A stretch of 21,408 bases of DNA from Bacillota bacterium (GTDB lineage: Bacteria; Bacillota; Clostridia; Lachnospirales; Bianqueaceae). The DNA is taken from positions 1 through 21,408 of the forward strand of contig JAFUJY010000087.1 in NCBI GenBank assembly GCA_017467985.1. Direction: 5' to 3'. Positions within the stretch are counted from its first letter, which is position 1. Each line of letters begins with the position of its first letter. Below are positions 1-7,178 of this stretch, piece by piece. Under the pieces are notes generated by a model that was not told the DNA's origin, did no database searches, and saw nothing but the letters and a program-made list of their open reading frames with translations. The position numbers were made by a program, and so were the translations under genes.

Positions 1-1
1 T

Positions 2-1222
2 ACAATTCTTTTTGGAAAAATTGTGGTTCCTCGCAGTGGGGAAATGTTAGATGAAGTGCTGGTTTCACTGATGTTGGCCCCCAGGACTTTTACGAAGGAA
101 AATGTGGTGGAAATCCACTGTCACGGCGGCATGTATTTGCTGCAGCGGGTGTTGCAGGCGGTACTGGAATCCGGTGCGCGGCTGGCAGAACCCGGAGAAT
201 TTACAAAACGGGCCTTTTTGAACGGGCGGATTGATTTGTCCCAGGCAGAATCCATTATGGACATGATCAGTGCTAAGTCACAGCTGTCTCTGGACGCCGC
301 CACAAAGCGTTTGGAAGGCCGATTAGGTACGAAAATTCAGGAATACCGGAAGGAAATCTTGGATCTGCTGGTGTTATTAGAGGTGGAGATTGACTATCCG
401 GAATATGAAATAGAAGAAGCCGAACAGCTGGATATGGCTGAAAAAATGGCTGAAATACGGGAAAAACTGGTTCGGTTATATAAAACTGCCGATACCGGTC
501 GAATGCTCAATGAAGGTATACGAATTGCGTTGGCGGGACGGCCCAATATGGGTAAGTCTACTCTTTTGAATGCGCTGCTGGGAGAAAATCGTGCGATTGT
601 AACGGAGATTCCGGGCACCACCAGAGATACTTTGGAGGAAGGAATGAATCTGGATGGGATCCCGCTGCGGTTGATTGATACCGCCGGAATCCGGGACGCT
701 TCTGACCCGGTGGAACGAATTGGCGTCGCCAGAGCCCGTCAGGCCATGGAAGAAAGCGATTTGGTACTTTTATTGCTGGAAGGTGCTGCAGAGCCCTTAA
801 AAGAGGATCTGGAGCTTCTGGAGGGCATTGGGGACAGACCTCACCTGGTGGTTCGGACGAAAATGGATCGAAACTTGTCGGGAGTGACAGAGTTTGGGGA
901 CGCAGATAAAACTGTGGTGATTTCGGCGGTAACCGGAGAAGGTATGGATGAACTGCGGGGACGGATCCGGGAACTGGTCATGAGCGGATCTGTGCAGGCA
1001 TCGGATGGAGTTTATCTAGCCAATGCACGACAAAAGCAGGCGGTGGAACAGGCCTTGAGTGCGGTTCGTTCCGCAGAAAATACAATGCAGATGGGATGGG
1101 GGACGGATCTGGTCAGTATGGACTTGCAGCGTGCCTATGATCTGCTGGGAGAATTGACAGGCAATAGTGTGCAGGAAGATTTGGTGGATACCATTTTTGC
1201 ACGTTTTTGTCTTGGTAAGTAA
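2..1222 (+). CDS. mnmE: tRNA modification GTPase MnmE (5' end missing)
   Basis: MnmE works with MnmG to add the 5-(carboxymethyl)aminomethyl group to the wobble uridine of certain tRNAs. The reading frame is open from the first bases of the window, so the start lies upstream; 406 residues are visible against about 455-460 in the family, so roughly 50 are missing. Counting from the first visible codon, the GTPase motifs are G1 GRPNMGKS (179-186), G2 with PGTTRD (204-209), G3 DTAG (226-229) and G4 TKMD (286-289). The protein ends in the family's cysteine tail, here CLGK. G4 is normally NKxD, so Asn is replaced by Thr. mnmG follows after 12 bp, and the two are probably one operon. The identification is firm from domain order and neighbours. 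Confidence 0.97.
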   Translation, partial: TILFGKIVVPRSGEMLDEVLVSLMLAPRTFTKENVVEIHCHGGMYLLQRVLQAVLESGARLAEPGEFTKRAFLNGRIDLSQAESIMDMISAKSQLSLDAATKRLEGRLGTKIQEYRKEILDLLVLLEVEIDYPEYEIEEAEQLDMAEKMAEIREKLVRLYKTADTGRMLNEGIRIALAGRPNMGKSTLLNALLGENRAIVTEIPGTTRDTLEEGMNLDGIPLRLIDTAGIRDASDPVERIGVARARQAMEESDLVLLLLEGAAEPLKEDLELLEGIGDRPHLVVRTKMDRNLSGVTEFGDADKTVVISAVTGEGMDELRGRIRELVMSGSVQASDGVYLANARQKQAVEQALSAVRSAENTMQMGWGTDLVSMDLQRAYDLLGELTGNSVQEDLVDTIFARFCLGK

Positions 1223-1234
1223 GGGAGAATACAC

Positions 1235-3118
1235 ATGTATCAGGAACAAGCGATTGATGTTGCAGTCATTGGTGCAGGTCATGCGGGCTGTGAAGCGGCC
1301 CTGGCGGCAGCAAGAATGGGAATGAAAACCGTTATTTTTGCCATTAATCTGGATAGCATCGCTATGATGCCCTGTAACCCCAGTATCGGTGGGACATCCA
1401 AGGGACATCTGGTGCGGGAAATCGACGCATTGGGTGGTGAAATGGGTAAAAATATCGATAAAACATATATTCAGTCCCGGATGCTCAATACAGCCAAAGG
1501 TCCGGCGGTGCATTCTCTGCGGGCCCAGGCGGACAAGTTCCGCTACAAAGAAGCCATGAAGTCTGTTTTGGAAAATACACCCAATCTGCGGATTCGTCAA
1601 GGTGAAATTGCGGATCTGGATGTGCAGGATGGAAAATTGGTGGGTGTGGTGACTGCTGCAGGCGCCTATTATCCCTGTAAGGCTGCGATTTTGGCCACAG
1701 GAACCTATCTTCAGGCGGATTGTATTCACGGTGAATATCGTCAGCACTCCGGTCCAAATGGTCTGGCGGCGGCGGATTTACTCACATCTAAGCTGAATGA
1801 ATTGGGATTGTCCATGCGCCGGTTTAAGACAGGAACTCCTGCTCGTGTGGATGGCCGCACGGTGGATTTTTCAAAGATGGAAGAACAAAAGGGAGACAAT
1901 GCCCTGGTGCCCTTCTCCTTCACCAATCGGGCGGAGGAAATTGCGCGGCCCCAGATGTCCTGTTATCTCACTTATACCACTGCTGCCACCCACGACATTA
2001 TTCGGGCCAATTTACATCGGTCACCATTGTACGCCGGTGTAATTCATGGAACAGGTCCTCGATATTGTCCGTCTATCGAAGACAAAGTTGTACGATTTGC
2101 GGACAAGGAGAGACATCAGATCTTCCTGGAGCCGGAAGGCGAATTTACAAATGAATATTATGTACAGGGTATGTCCTCTTCTCTGCCCGAGGATGTACAG
2201 CGGGATATGCTGCGTACACTGATCGGGATGGAAAATGTGGAGGTTATGCGTACAGGATATGCCATCGAGTATGACTGTATCGATCCCCAGGAGTTAGATC
2301 TGTCCCTGCACATTAAGTCGATTGAAGGATTGTACTCTGCAGGACAGTTCAATGGCAGTTCCGGGTATGAAGAGGCGGCAGCCCAGGGATTAATGGCGGG
2401 CGTAAATGCGGCGCTGTGGATCCAGGGCAAGGAGCCCTTTGTGCTGGACCGAAGCGAAGGTTATATTGGTGTACTGATCGATGATTTGGTAACGAAAGGG
2501 ACAAATGAACCCTATCGAATGATGACTTCACGGGCGGAATATCGCTTGCTGCTGCGGCAGGACAATGCGGATCTGCGTTTGACAGAAAAAGGATATGCCC
2601 TGGGGTTAATTGATGAGGAGCGTTACCAGGCCTTTCTGGCGAAAAAACAGGCGATTGCCGATGAAATTACCAGGTTGAAATCGGTGGTTTTGGGCGGAAA
2701 TACTGAGGTGAATGGGATTTTGGAGTCAAGAGGCACTTCTCCATTGAAAATGGGAATGTCCATGGCAGAAATCCTAAAGCGGCCAGAAATCAGCTATGAG
2801 GACTTGGCCAGTGTGGACCCCCAGCGTCCTCAGTTGGACCCGCTGGTGATTCAGCAGGTGATGATTCAGATTCGCTACGAAGGATACATTGAAAAGCAGA
2901 TTGAGCAGGCAGAAAAATTCCAAAAAATGGAAAATAAAAAACTGCCGGCAGGTCTGGATTATAAAAATATCCACGGACTGCGTATTGAAGCAGCTCAAAA
3001 GCTGGACAAGCTGCGCCCTGCTTCTGTAGGACAAGCCTCTCGTATTTCAGGCGTATCACCGGCGGATATCAGTGTACTGCTTGTATACTTAAAACAAGGA
3101 GTAAAGCATGAAGAATGA
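1235..3118 (+). CDS. mnmG: tRNA uridine-5-carboxymethylaminomethyl modification enzyme MnmG
   Basis: MnmG is the FAD- and NADH-dependent partner of MnmE in tRNA wobble-uridine modification. At 627 residues it is full length for the long bacterial form. The N-terminus carries the Rossmann FAD motif GAGHAG (13-18). Other family signatures are MPCNPSIGG, KGHLVREIDALGG, TGPRYCPSIEDKV and the C-terminal GYEEAAAQGL. The ATG has GGGAG (1223-1227) a few bases upstream, and no better start exists. The 3' end overlaps rsmG by 11 bp, which suggests translational coupling. The order mnmE-mnmG-rsmG-noc is the classic Firmicutes origin-proximal arrangement. Confidence 0.98.
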   Translation: MYQEQAIDVAVIGAGHAGCEAALAAARMGMKTVIFAINLDSIAMMPCNPSIGGTSKGHLVREIDALGGEMGKNIDKTYIQSRMLNTAKGPAVHSLRAQADKFRYKEAMKSVLENTPNLRIRQGEIADLDVQDGKLVGVVTAAGAYYPCKAAILATGTYLQADCIHGEYRQHSGPNGLAAADLLTSKLNELGLSMRRFKTGTPARVDGRTVDFSKMEEQKGDNALVPFSFTNRAEEIARPQMSCYLTYTTAATHDIIRANLHRSPLYAGVIHGTGPRYCPSIEDKVVRFADKERHQIFLEPEGEFTNEYYVQGMSSSLPEDVQRDMLRTLIGMENVEVMRTGYAIEYDCIDPQELDLSLHIKSIEGLYSAGQFNGSSGYEEAAAQGLMAGVNAALWIQGKEPFVLDRSEGYIGVLIDDLVTKGTNEPYRMMTSRAEYRLLLRQDNADLRLTEKGYALGLIDEERYQAFLAKKQAIADEITRLKSVVLGGNTEVNGILESRGTSPLKMGMSMAEILKRPEISYEDLASVDPQRPQLDPLVIQQVMIQIRYEGYIEKQIEQAEKFQKMENKKLPAGLDYKNIHGLRIEAAQKLDKLRPASVGQASRISGVSPADISVLLVYLKQGVKHEE

Positions 3119-3842
3119 ATGGATAAAGACACTGCAGGCAAAGGCACAGGAACTGCAGATTGATGCAGAGGCCGGAAAATTGGTGGTATCTGATGCTCAG
3201 GCAGAAGGTCTGTATCGGTATATGGAACTGCTGTTGGAGTGGAATGAAAAAATGAATCTGACGGCCCTGACTGATCCGGCGGATATTATGAGCAAACATT
3301 TTCTGGATAGTGCCGCCGGTATGGGCTTTTTACCGGAAGGAACCATTGCGGATATCGGTACCGGAGCTGGGTTTCCGGGATTGGTGCTGAAGGTGATGGA
3401 GCCTGAGCGTCCGGTGGTTTTGATGGATGCTTTGCAGAAAAGACTGACCTTTTTGCAGGAGGTATCCCGGGAGTTGGGGTTAAGCGGCGTGGAATTTGCC
3501 CATGATCGTGCAGAAGATGCAGGTCAGAAGCCCCAGTATCGGGAGCAGTATGATGGGGTGGTATCCCGGGCAGTAGCTGCTCTCCCCGTTTTGTTGGAAT
3601 ACTGTGTGCCTTTTATCAAGGTTGGCGGTCTGTTTTTGGCATATAAAGGCCCTGCTTTGAAGGAAGAGCTGGAACAGTCTAAGCATGCATTGAAAGTATT
3701 GGGCTGCAGTGTGGAAAGTGTGCATAACATTGCTCTGCCCGGCGAAGATTGGGAGCATTTGATTGCGGTGATTCGTAAGGAAAAGCCTACACATCACATC
3801 TACCCTCGCCGACAGGCAAAAATTAAAAAGGATCCACTATAA
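3108..3842 (+). CDS. rsmG: 16S rRNA (guanine-527-N7)-methyltransferase RsmG
   Basis: RsmG (GidB) methylates N7 of G527 in 16S rRNA using S-adenosylmethionine. The 244-residue product is a typical length. The SAM-binding loop IADIGTGAGFPGLVLKV lies around residues 80-96, with VSRAVAALPVLLEY further on, both family signatures. AAGGAG sits just upstream of the ATG, inside the last codons of mnmG, and the start lies 11 bp before the mnmG stop. A short gap of 63 bp separates it from noc. It holds a weak hairpin (3868-3873 with 3878-3883) but no U-run, so I do not call a terminator there. Loss of this enzyme is known to give low-level streptomycin resistance in several bacteria. Confidence 0.97.
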   Translation: MKNEWIKTLQAKAQELQIDAEAGKLVVSDAQAEGLYRYMELLLEWNEKMNLTALTDPADIMSKHFLDSAAGMGFLPEGTIADIGTGAGFPGLVLKVMEPERPVVLMDALQKRLTFLQEVSRELGLSGVEFAHDRAEDAGQKPQYREQYDGVVSRAVAALPVLLEYCVPFIKVGGLFLAYKGPALKEELEQSKHALKVLGCSVESVHNIALPGEDWEHLIAVIRKEKPTHHIYPRRQAKIKKDPL

Positions 3843-3905
3843 TTTTGGATCTCCCCTCTTTTACATAGGTCTCCATTGAGGCCAAATTTATAAGGAGGGA
3901 TTTAT

Positions 3906-4721
3906 ATGAAACAATTTGATGAAAAGACATATGGTAAGATGCAGGTGGCAGTGATTGACTCAAGACAGATCCTGCCCAATCCTTACCAGCCCCGACGGGT
4001 GTTTGATGCACTGGCTATGCAGGAATTGGCAGATTCTATTAAACAGCACGGTGTGATGCAGCCCATCAGTGTGCGAAAAATGGGATCTTATTATGAGTTA
4101 ATCGCCGGCGAACGACGGCTTCGGGCGTCGAAAATGGCGGGATACTCAACAATTCCGGCCATTGTATTTGACCAGGATGACCAGGAAAGCGCATTGATTG
4201 CTTTAGTGGAAAATATCCAGCGGCAGGACTTGAACTTTTTTGAAGAAGCGGATGGATACCGTAATTTGATGGAAGATCATGGTCTGACCCAGGAAGAAAT
4301 TGCCAAGGTCGTGGGAAAAAGTCAATCGGCGGTGGCGAATAAACTGCGGCTATTGAAATTGTCACCGGACATTCGAAAGGTACTGTTGGATCAGCATTTG
4401 ACAGAGCGTCATGCCAGACTTCTGCTTCGGGTCCCGGAACAGGATCGATGGCAGTATTTGCGGCGAATTATCAGCGAAGGACTAAACGTATCCCAAAGTG
4501 AGCATCTGGTAGAACAAGGTTTGGAATGCGTGAAGATACCTGAGGTAAATGCAAAAGAAAAAGGTGGCCGGGCAAAAGGTTACTTTAAGGATATCCGATT
4601 GTTCACCAATACGGTGAAAAAAGCCGTGGATATGATGAAAACTTCAGGAGTGCTGGTAGACATTGCAGAAGAGAAAAAAGATGACTATTATGAGATGCAC
4701 ATTCGGATCCCGATTCGATAA
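3906..4721 (+). CDS. noc: Nucleoid occlusion protein Noc (ParB paralogue)
   Basis: Noc is a CTP-dependent ParB-like clamp that marks the nucleoid and keeps the division septum off it. The 271-residue product has the CTP-binding motif GERRLRA (68-74), the ENIQRQ motif (102-107), a helix-turn-helix around 127-151, and the C-terminal dimer domain (KDIRLFTNTVKKAVD onward). Four positions known to separate Noc from ParB DNA specificity read Q140, K146, K151 and R168, the Noc set. The start has AAGGAGG (3892-3898) 7 bp upstream with no in-frame extension possible. The B. subtilis N-terminal membrane-binding amphipathic helix is not evident: the N-terminus is MKQFDEKTYGKMQ. It is last in the mnmE operon and followed by a terminator. 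Confidence 0.92.
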   Translation: MKQFDEKTYGKMQVAVIDSRQILPNPYQPRRVFDALAMQELADSIKQHGVMQPISVRKMGSYYELIAGERRLRASKMAGYSTIPAIVFDQDDQESALIALVENIQRQDLNFFEEADGYRNLMEDHGLTQEEIAKVVGKSQSAVANKLRLLKLSPDIRKVLLDQHLTERHARLLLRVPEQDRWQYLRRIISEGLNVSQSEHLVEQGLECVKIPEVNAKEKGGRAKGYFKDIRLFTNTVKKAVDMMKTSGVLVDIAEEKKDDYYEMHIRIPIR

Positions 4722-4726
4722 ATAAA

Positions 4727-4752
4727 GGACCTGAAATTCAGGTCCTTTTCTT
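4727..4752 (+). terminator. Rho-independent terminator after noc
   Basis: The arm GGACCTG (4727-4733) pairs perfectly with CAGGTCC (4739-4745) around the loop AAATT, extendable by two A-T pairs, and is followed by TTTTCTT. It begins 5 bp after the noc stop codon. The U-run runs into the -35 element of the next promoter, so the two units are packed back to back. Confidence 0.9.
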
Positions 4753-4779
4753 GTATCTGAAGGGAAAGTTTGGTATAAT
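4751..4779 (+). promoter_or_regulatory. Promoter of the GNAT gene (extended -10)
   Basis: A perfect TATAAT (4774-4779) is preceded by TGG, giving an extended -10. TTGTAT (4751-4756) lies 17 bp upstream as a weak -35. The predicted start of transcription near 4786 leaves only about 13 nt before the ATG at 4799 and would fall inside the ribosome binding site GGGAGG (4785-4790). Either the leader is extremely short or the true promoter is elsewhere. Confidence 0.6.
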
Positions 4780-4798
4780 GTGCTGGGAGGTAGTTAAA

Positions 4799-5233
4799 AT
4801 GTTTTGTGGTTTATGGAAGAAAGGCAGCGAAGATTTGTCTGATGTATATGCTTTGCGCCGGGAAGTCTTTGTACAGGAGCAAAATATACCGGAAGATCTG
4901 GAATTTACCGGTGATGATGGAGAGTATAATCATCTGGTAATTTATGAAAATGGTGTGGCACTGGCCACCGGACGTATGTCACAGGTGCAGGATTTTAAGG
5001 TGCATATGGGCCGAATTTGCGTGAGAAAGGATCGACGAGGCGAACGCCTCGGAGATTTTGCTGTAAAGATTATGAAAGAAAAGGCATTTCAGGATGGAGC
5101 GCTGGAAGCTGAACTGGATGCCCAGGAACATGCGGTGGGTTTTTATGAAAAATTGGGGTTTGTTAAGGAACATCCAGTTGATGAACCATCGGGAATTCCC
5201 CACTGGCATATGAAGGCAGATTTGTTAAAATAG
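4799..5233 (+). CDS. GNAT family N-acetyltransferase, ElaA/YjcF-like
   Basis: This is a 144-residue single-domain GNAT acyltransferase, which would transfer acetyl from acetyl-CoA to an amine on an unknown substrate. The N-terminal half carries a YALRREVFVQEQNIP segment typical of ElaA/YjcF-type members. The acetyl-CoA loop is RICVRKDRRGERLG, and the C-terminus has FYEKLGFV and GIPHWHM, also characteristic of this subgroup. The pyrophosphate-binding consensus (Q/R)xxGx(G/A) appears as RGERLG, with Arg where the first Gly is expected. An in-frame TTG at 4751 would extend the protein, but the ATG at 4799 has GGGAGG (4785-4790) 8 bp upstream and is preferred. It has its own promoter and lies between noc and argS. 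Confidence 0.85.
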   Translation: MFCGLWKKGSEDLSDVYALRREVFVQEQNIPEDLEFTGDDGEYNHLVIYENGVALATGRMSQVQDFKVHMGRICVRKDRRGERLGDFAVKIMKEKAFQDGALEAELDAQEHAVGFYEKLGFVKEHPVDEPSGIPHWHMKADLLK

Positions 5234-5235
5234 AC

Positions 5236-5264
5236 TGGACAAAACGGTTATAAATCAGTATAAT
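5236..5264 (+). promoter_or_regulatory. argS promoter, sigma-A type
   Basis: TGGACA (5236-5241, 5 of 6 to TTGACA) is separated by exactly 17 bp from a perfect TATAAT (5259-5264). Transcription would start near 5271. This leaves a leader of about 150 nt before argS, long enough for regulation. The promoter begins 3 bp after the GNAT stop codon. Confidence 0.85.
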
Positions 5265-5270
5265 AGATAC

Positions 5271-5418
5271 ATGATATCTATAAAGAAAGGGAGATCGTGT
5301 GAAAAACAAGCTTTTCACACCGCGTTTTGTGGCTTTCGCCGCCGTGAGCAGCGGCGATTTTGCTTCGCAAAACCAGCCCCAATTCCGAAAGAAAGGATGC
5401 TTTCGCTAGGCGAAAGCA
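5271..5418 (+). promoter_or_regulatory. Structured argS leader RNA with competing hairpins
   Basis: Perfect stems visible here are: H1, GTGTGAAAA (5297-5305) with TTTTCACAC (5312-5320); H2, TCGCCGC (5336-5342) with GCGGCGA (5351-5357); H2b, TTTTGC (5358-5363) with GCAAAA (5367-5372); and H3, GCTTTCGC (5399-5406) with GCGAAAGC (5410-5417). H3 ends one base before the first possible argS ATG. The segment GCTTTCGCC (5332-5340) is perfectly complementary to GGCGAAAGC (5409-5417), so H2 plus H3 and a long-range stem are mutually exclusive. No hairpin is followed by a U-run, which argues for control of translation rather than termination. I see no T-box motif. An alternative is that the GC-rich part is a dispersed palindromic repeat. 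Confidence 0.6.
5299..5409 (+). CDS. Possible 36-residue leader peptide upstream of argS
   Basis: A GTG at 5299 opens a 36-codon frame ending at TAG 5407-5409. AAAGGGAG (5286-5293) lies 5 bp upstream, a far better ribosome binding site than argS itself has. The peptide begins MKNKLFTPRFVAFAA and ends QFRKKGCFR. It has three Arg codons: CGT (5323-5325), CGA (5386-5388) and CGC (5404-5406), the last being the final sense codon. The stop codon is exactly the three-base loop of hairpin H3, and argS begins 9 or 21 bp later depending on its start. That layout fits translation-coupled control of arginyl-tRNA synthetase by arginine supply. This is inference: the frame is short, has no recognised homologue and could be accidental. 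Confidence 0.4.
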   Translation: MKNKLFTPRFVAFAAVSSGDFASQNQPQFRKKGCFR

Positions 5419-7128
5419 ATGGTGATTCGAATGACGATTAAGGAGTTCGTTGCACAAAAGATTCAGGCTGCGGTTCCTGAATTAGACTTAAATACCGTAA
5501 TGGGAATGCTGGAGATTCCTCCGGATAAAAAAATGGCAGACTATGCTTTCCCCTGCTTCCGCTTGGCAAAGCAGTTGAGAAAGGCTCCTGCATTGATTGC
5601 TAAGGATATTGCAGCAGCCCTGACGGATGATGGATTTGAAAAGGTAGAAGCAGTTGGACCTTATGTAAATATGTTTGTTAATAAGGTTAAGGCTGTAGAG
5701 TTGGTTACAGCAGCTTTTACTGCTCAGGAAAACTTTGGTTCATCTGATGAAGGTAAGGGAAAGACAATTGTACTGGACTACTCTTCCATCAATATTGCAA
5801 AGCCTTTCCACATTGGACATCTGCGTACCACGGTTATTGGTAACTCTATTCATAAGTTGTATCGTTATCTGGGGTATGACACAGTTCGTGTAAACCATCT
5901 GGGTGACTATGGAACACAGTTTGGTAAGCTGGTTGTGGCTTATCGTAAGTGGGGTAACAAGGAACTGGTGGAAAGCCAGGGTATTCAGGGTCTGTTGGAC
6001 TTGTACGTAAGATTCCATGCTGAAGCAAAAGAAAATCCGGCATTGGATGATGAGGCAAGAGCTACTTTTACAGCACTGGAACATGGTGATCCGGAGATTT
6101 ACGCCATCTGGAAATGGTTTGTTGACCTTAGTTTGAAGGAAGTTTCTAAGGTTTATGAATTGCTGGATGTACAGTTTGATTCCTACAATGGCGAAAGTTT
6201 CTATATGGACAAGGTGGATGGAGTTGTTCAGGCATTGAAAGAAAGAAATTTGCTTGAAGAAAGCGATGGTGCAATGATTGTAGATCTATCTGCATCTGAT
6301 ATGCCCCCCTGCCTGGTTCTGAAGAAGGACGGCAGTTCTTTGTATCATACAAGAGACCTGGCTGCCGCTATGTATCGTAAGAATACTTATGACTTCCATA
6401 AGTGTATTTATGTAACTGCATTCGATCAGGGACTGCATTTTGCACAGTTCTTTAAGGTTCTGGAAATGATGGGCTTCGAATGGAGCAAGGATCTGATCCA
6501 TGTACCCTACGGTTTAGTAAGTCTGGAAAGCGGAAAGCTGTCCACTCGTGGTGGTAATGTGGTATTCCTGAAGGATCTGCTGGATGAAGCCATTGCAAAA
6601 ACCAAGCAGATTATCATGGAAAAGAATCCTGAACTGGAAAATGTGGATGAAGTGGCCAAGCAGGTAGGTGTAGGTGCCGTAATATTCAATGATTTGTTTA
6701 ATAACCGAATCAAAGATGTTACCTTCTCCTGGAATAAGGTTCTGAACTTTGATGGAGAAACCGGTCCTTATGTACAGTATACATTTGCTCGTGCATCCAG
6801 TATTTTGAGAAAGTCCGGCTATGAATTTAACGCTGAGGATATTAAGGGCGAACAGTTGAGTGATGAATATGCTCAGGATATTCTGAAGATTATTGAAGAG
6901 TTCCCCATGAAGGTAAAAGAAGCTGCAGAGCGTCTGGAACCCTACATTATCACTCGATATACCGTATCTTTGGCTTCTGCATTTAATAAGTTCTATCATG
7001 AAAACTCCATTATGAATGCAGATAATGAAGAAACCAAGAAGGCGCGATTGGCACTGACCAAGATGGTTACTGTTGTTCTGAAGCAGGGATTGTCTTTGAT
7101 TGGCGTTCAGGCACCTGAGAAAATGTAA
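5419..7128 (+). CDS. argS: Arginyl-tRNA synthetase
   Basis: ArgRS charges tRNA-Arg with arginine in the cytosol using ATP. The class I catalytic signature HIGH is intact at 131-134 (numbered from the ATG at 5419). The second signature appears as KLSTR at 373-377 rather than KMSKS, within the ArgRS-type SGKLSTRGGNVVFL. An N-terminal tRNA-binding (Add-1) domain precedes the catalytic core, and a DALR-type anticodon-binding domain closes the protein. At 569 residues the length is normal. The start is uncertain. ATG 5419 has only AGG in a hairpin loop upstream. ATG 5431 (MTIKEFVAQKI, 565 residues) has GGTGAT (5421-5426), which can pair with the AUCACC of the 16S rRNA 3' end. Arg is mostly CGT and Lys mostly AAG, unlike the CGG/CGA-rich mnmE, suggesting high expression. 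Confidence 0.96.
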   Translation: MVIRMTIKEFVAQKIQAAVPELDLNTVMGMLEIPPDKKMADYAFPCFRLAKQLRKAPALIAKDIAAALTDDGFEKVEAVGPYVNMFVNKVKAVELVTAAFTAQENFGSSDEGKGKTIVLDYSSINIAKPFHIGHLRTTVIGNSIHKLYRYLGYDTVRVNHLGDYGTQFGKLVVAYRKWGNKELVESQGIQGLLDLYVRFHAEAKENPALDDEARATFTALEHGDPEIYAIWKWFVDLSLKEVSKVYELLDVQFDSYNGESFYMDKVDGVVQALKERNLLEESDGAMIVDLSASDMPPCLVLKKDGSSLYHTRDLAAAMYRKNTYDFHKCIYVTAFDQGLHFAQFFKVLEMMGFEWSKDLIHVPYGLVSLESGKLSTRGGNVVFLKDLLDEAIAKTKQIIMEKNPELENVDEVAKQVGVGAVIFNDLFNNRIKDVTFSWNKVLNFDGETGPYVQYTFARASSILRKSGYEFNAEDIKGEQLSDEYAQDILKIIEEFPMKVKEAAERLEPYIITRYTVSLASAFNKFYHENSIMNADNEETKKARLALTKMVTVVLKQGLSLIGVQAPEKM

Positions 7129-7139
7129 AAAAGCTAAAT

Positions 7140-7155
7140 TGTTCCACGTGGAACA
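7140..7155. promoter_or_regulatory. parS centromere site 1
   Basis: TGTTCCACGTGGAACA is a perfect 16-bp palindrome matching the conserved Firmicutes parS consensus (TGTTNCACGTGNAACA), the nucleation site for ParB. It lies 12 bp after the argS stop codon and directly upstream of parA. Confidence 0.96.
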
Positions 7156-7178
7156 CTCATATAGAGATAAATGAGAAA

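Noticed and set aside
3838..3843. TATAAT overlapping the rsmG stop codon as a noc promoter
   Set aside because: There is no acceptable -35 at 16-18 bp upstream; read-through from the mnmE operon is the simpler explanation.
3868..3883. Hairpin between rsmG and noc as a terminator
   Set aside because: The stem is only 6 bp with a G-U pair and no U-run follows.
5271..5418. T-box riboswitch upstream of argS
   Set aside because: The leader is too short for a Stem I, there is no AGGGTGGNACCGCG motif beyond a chance CACCGCG, and no terminator with a U-run.
5397..5441. 14-codon ATG frame overlapping the argS start
   Set aside because: The only Shine-Dalgarno-like sequence directly abuts the ATG, leaving no spacing, and the 5299 frame is a better leader candidate.
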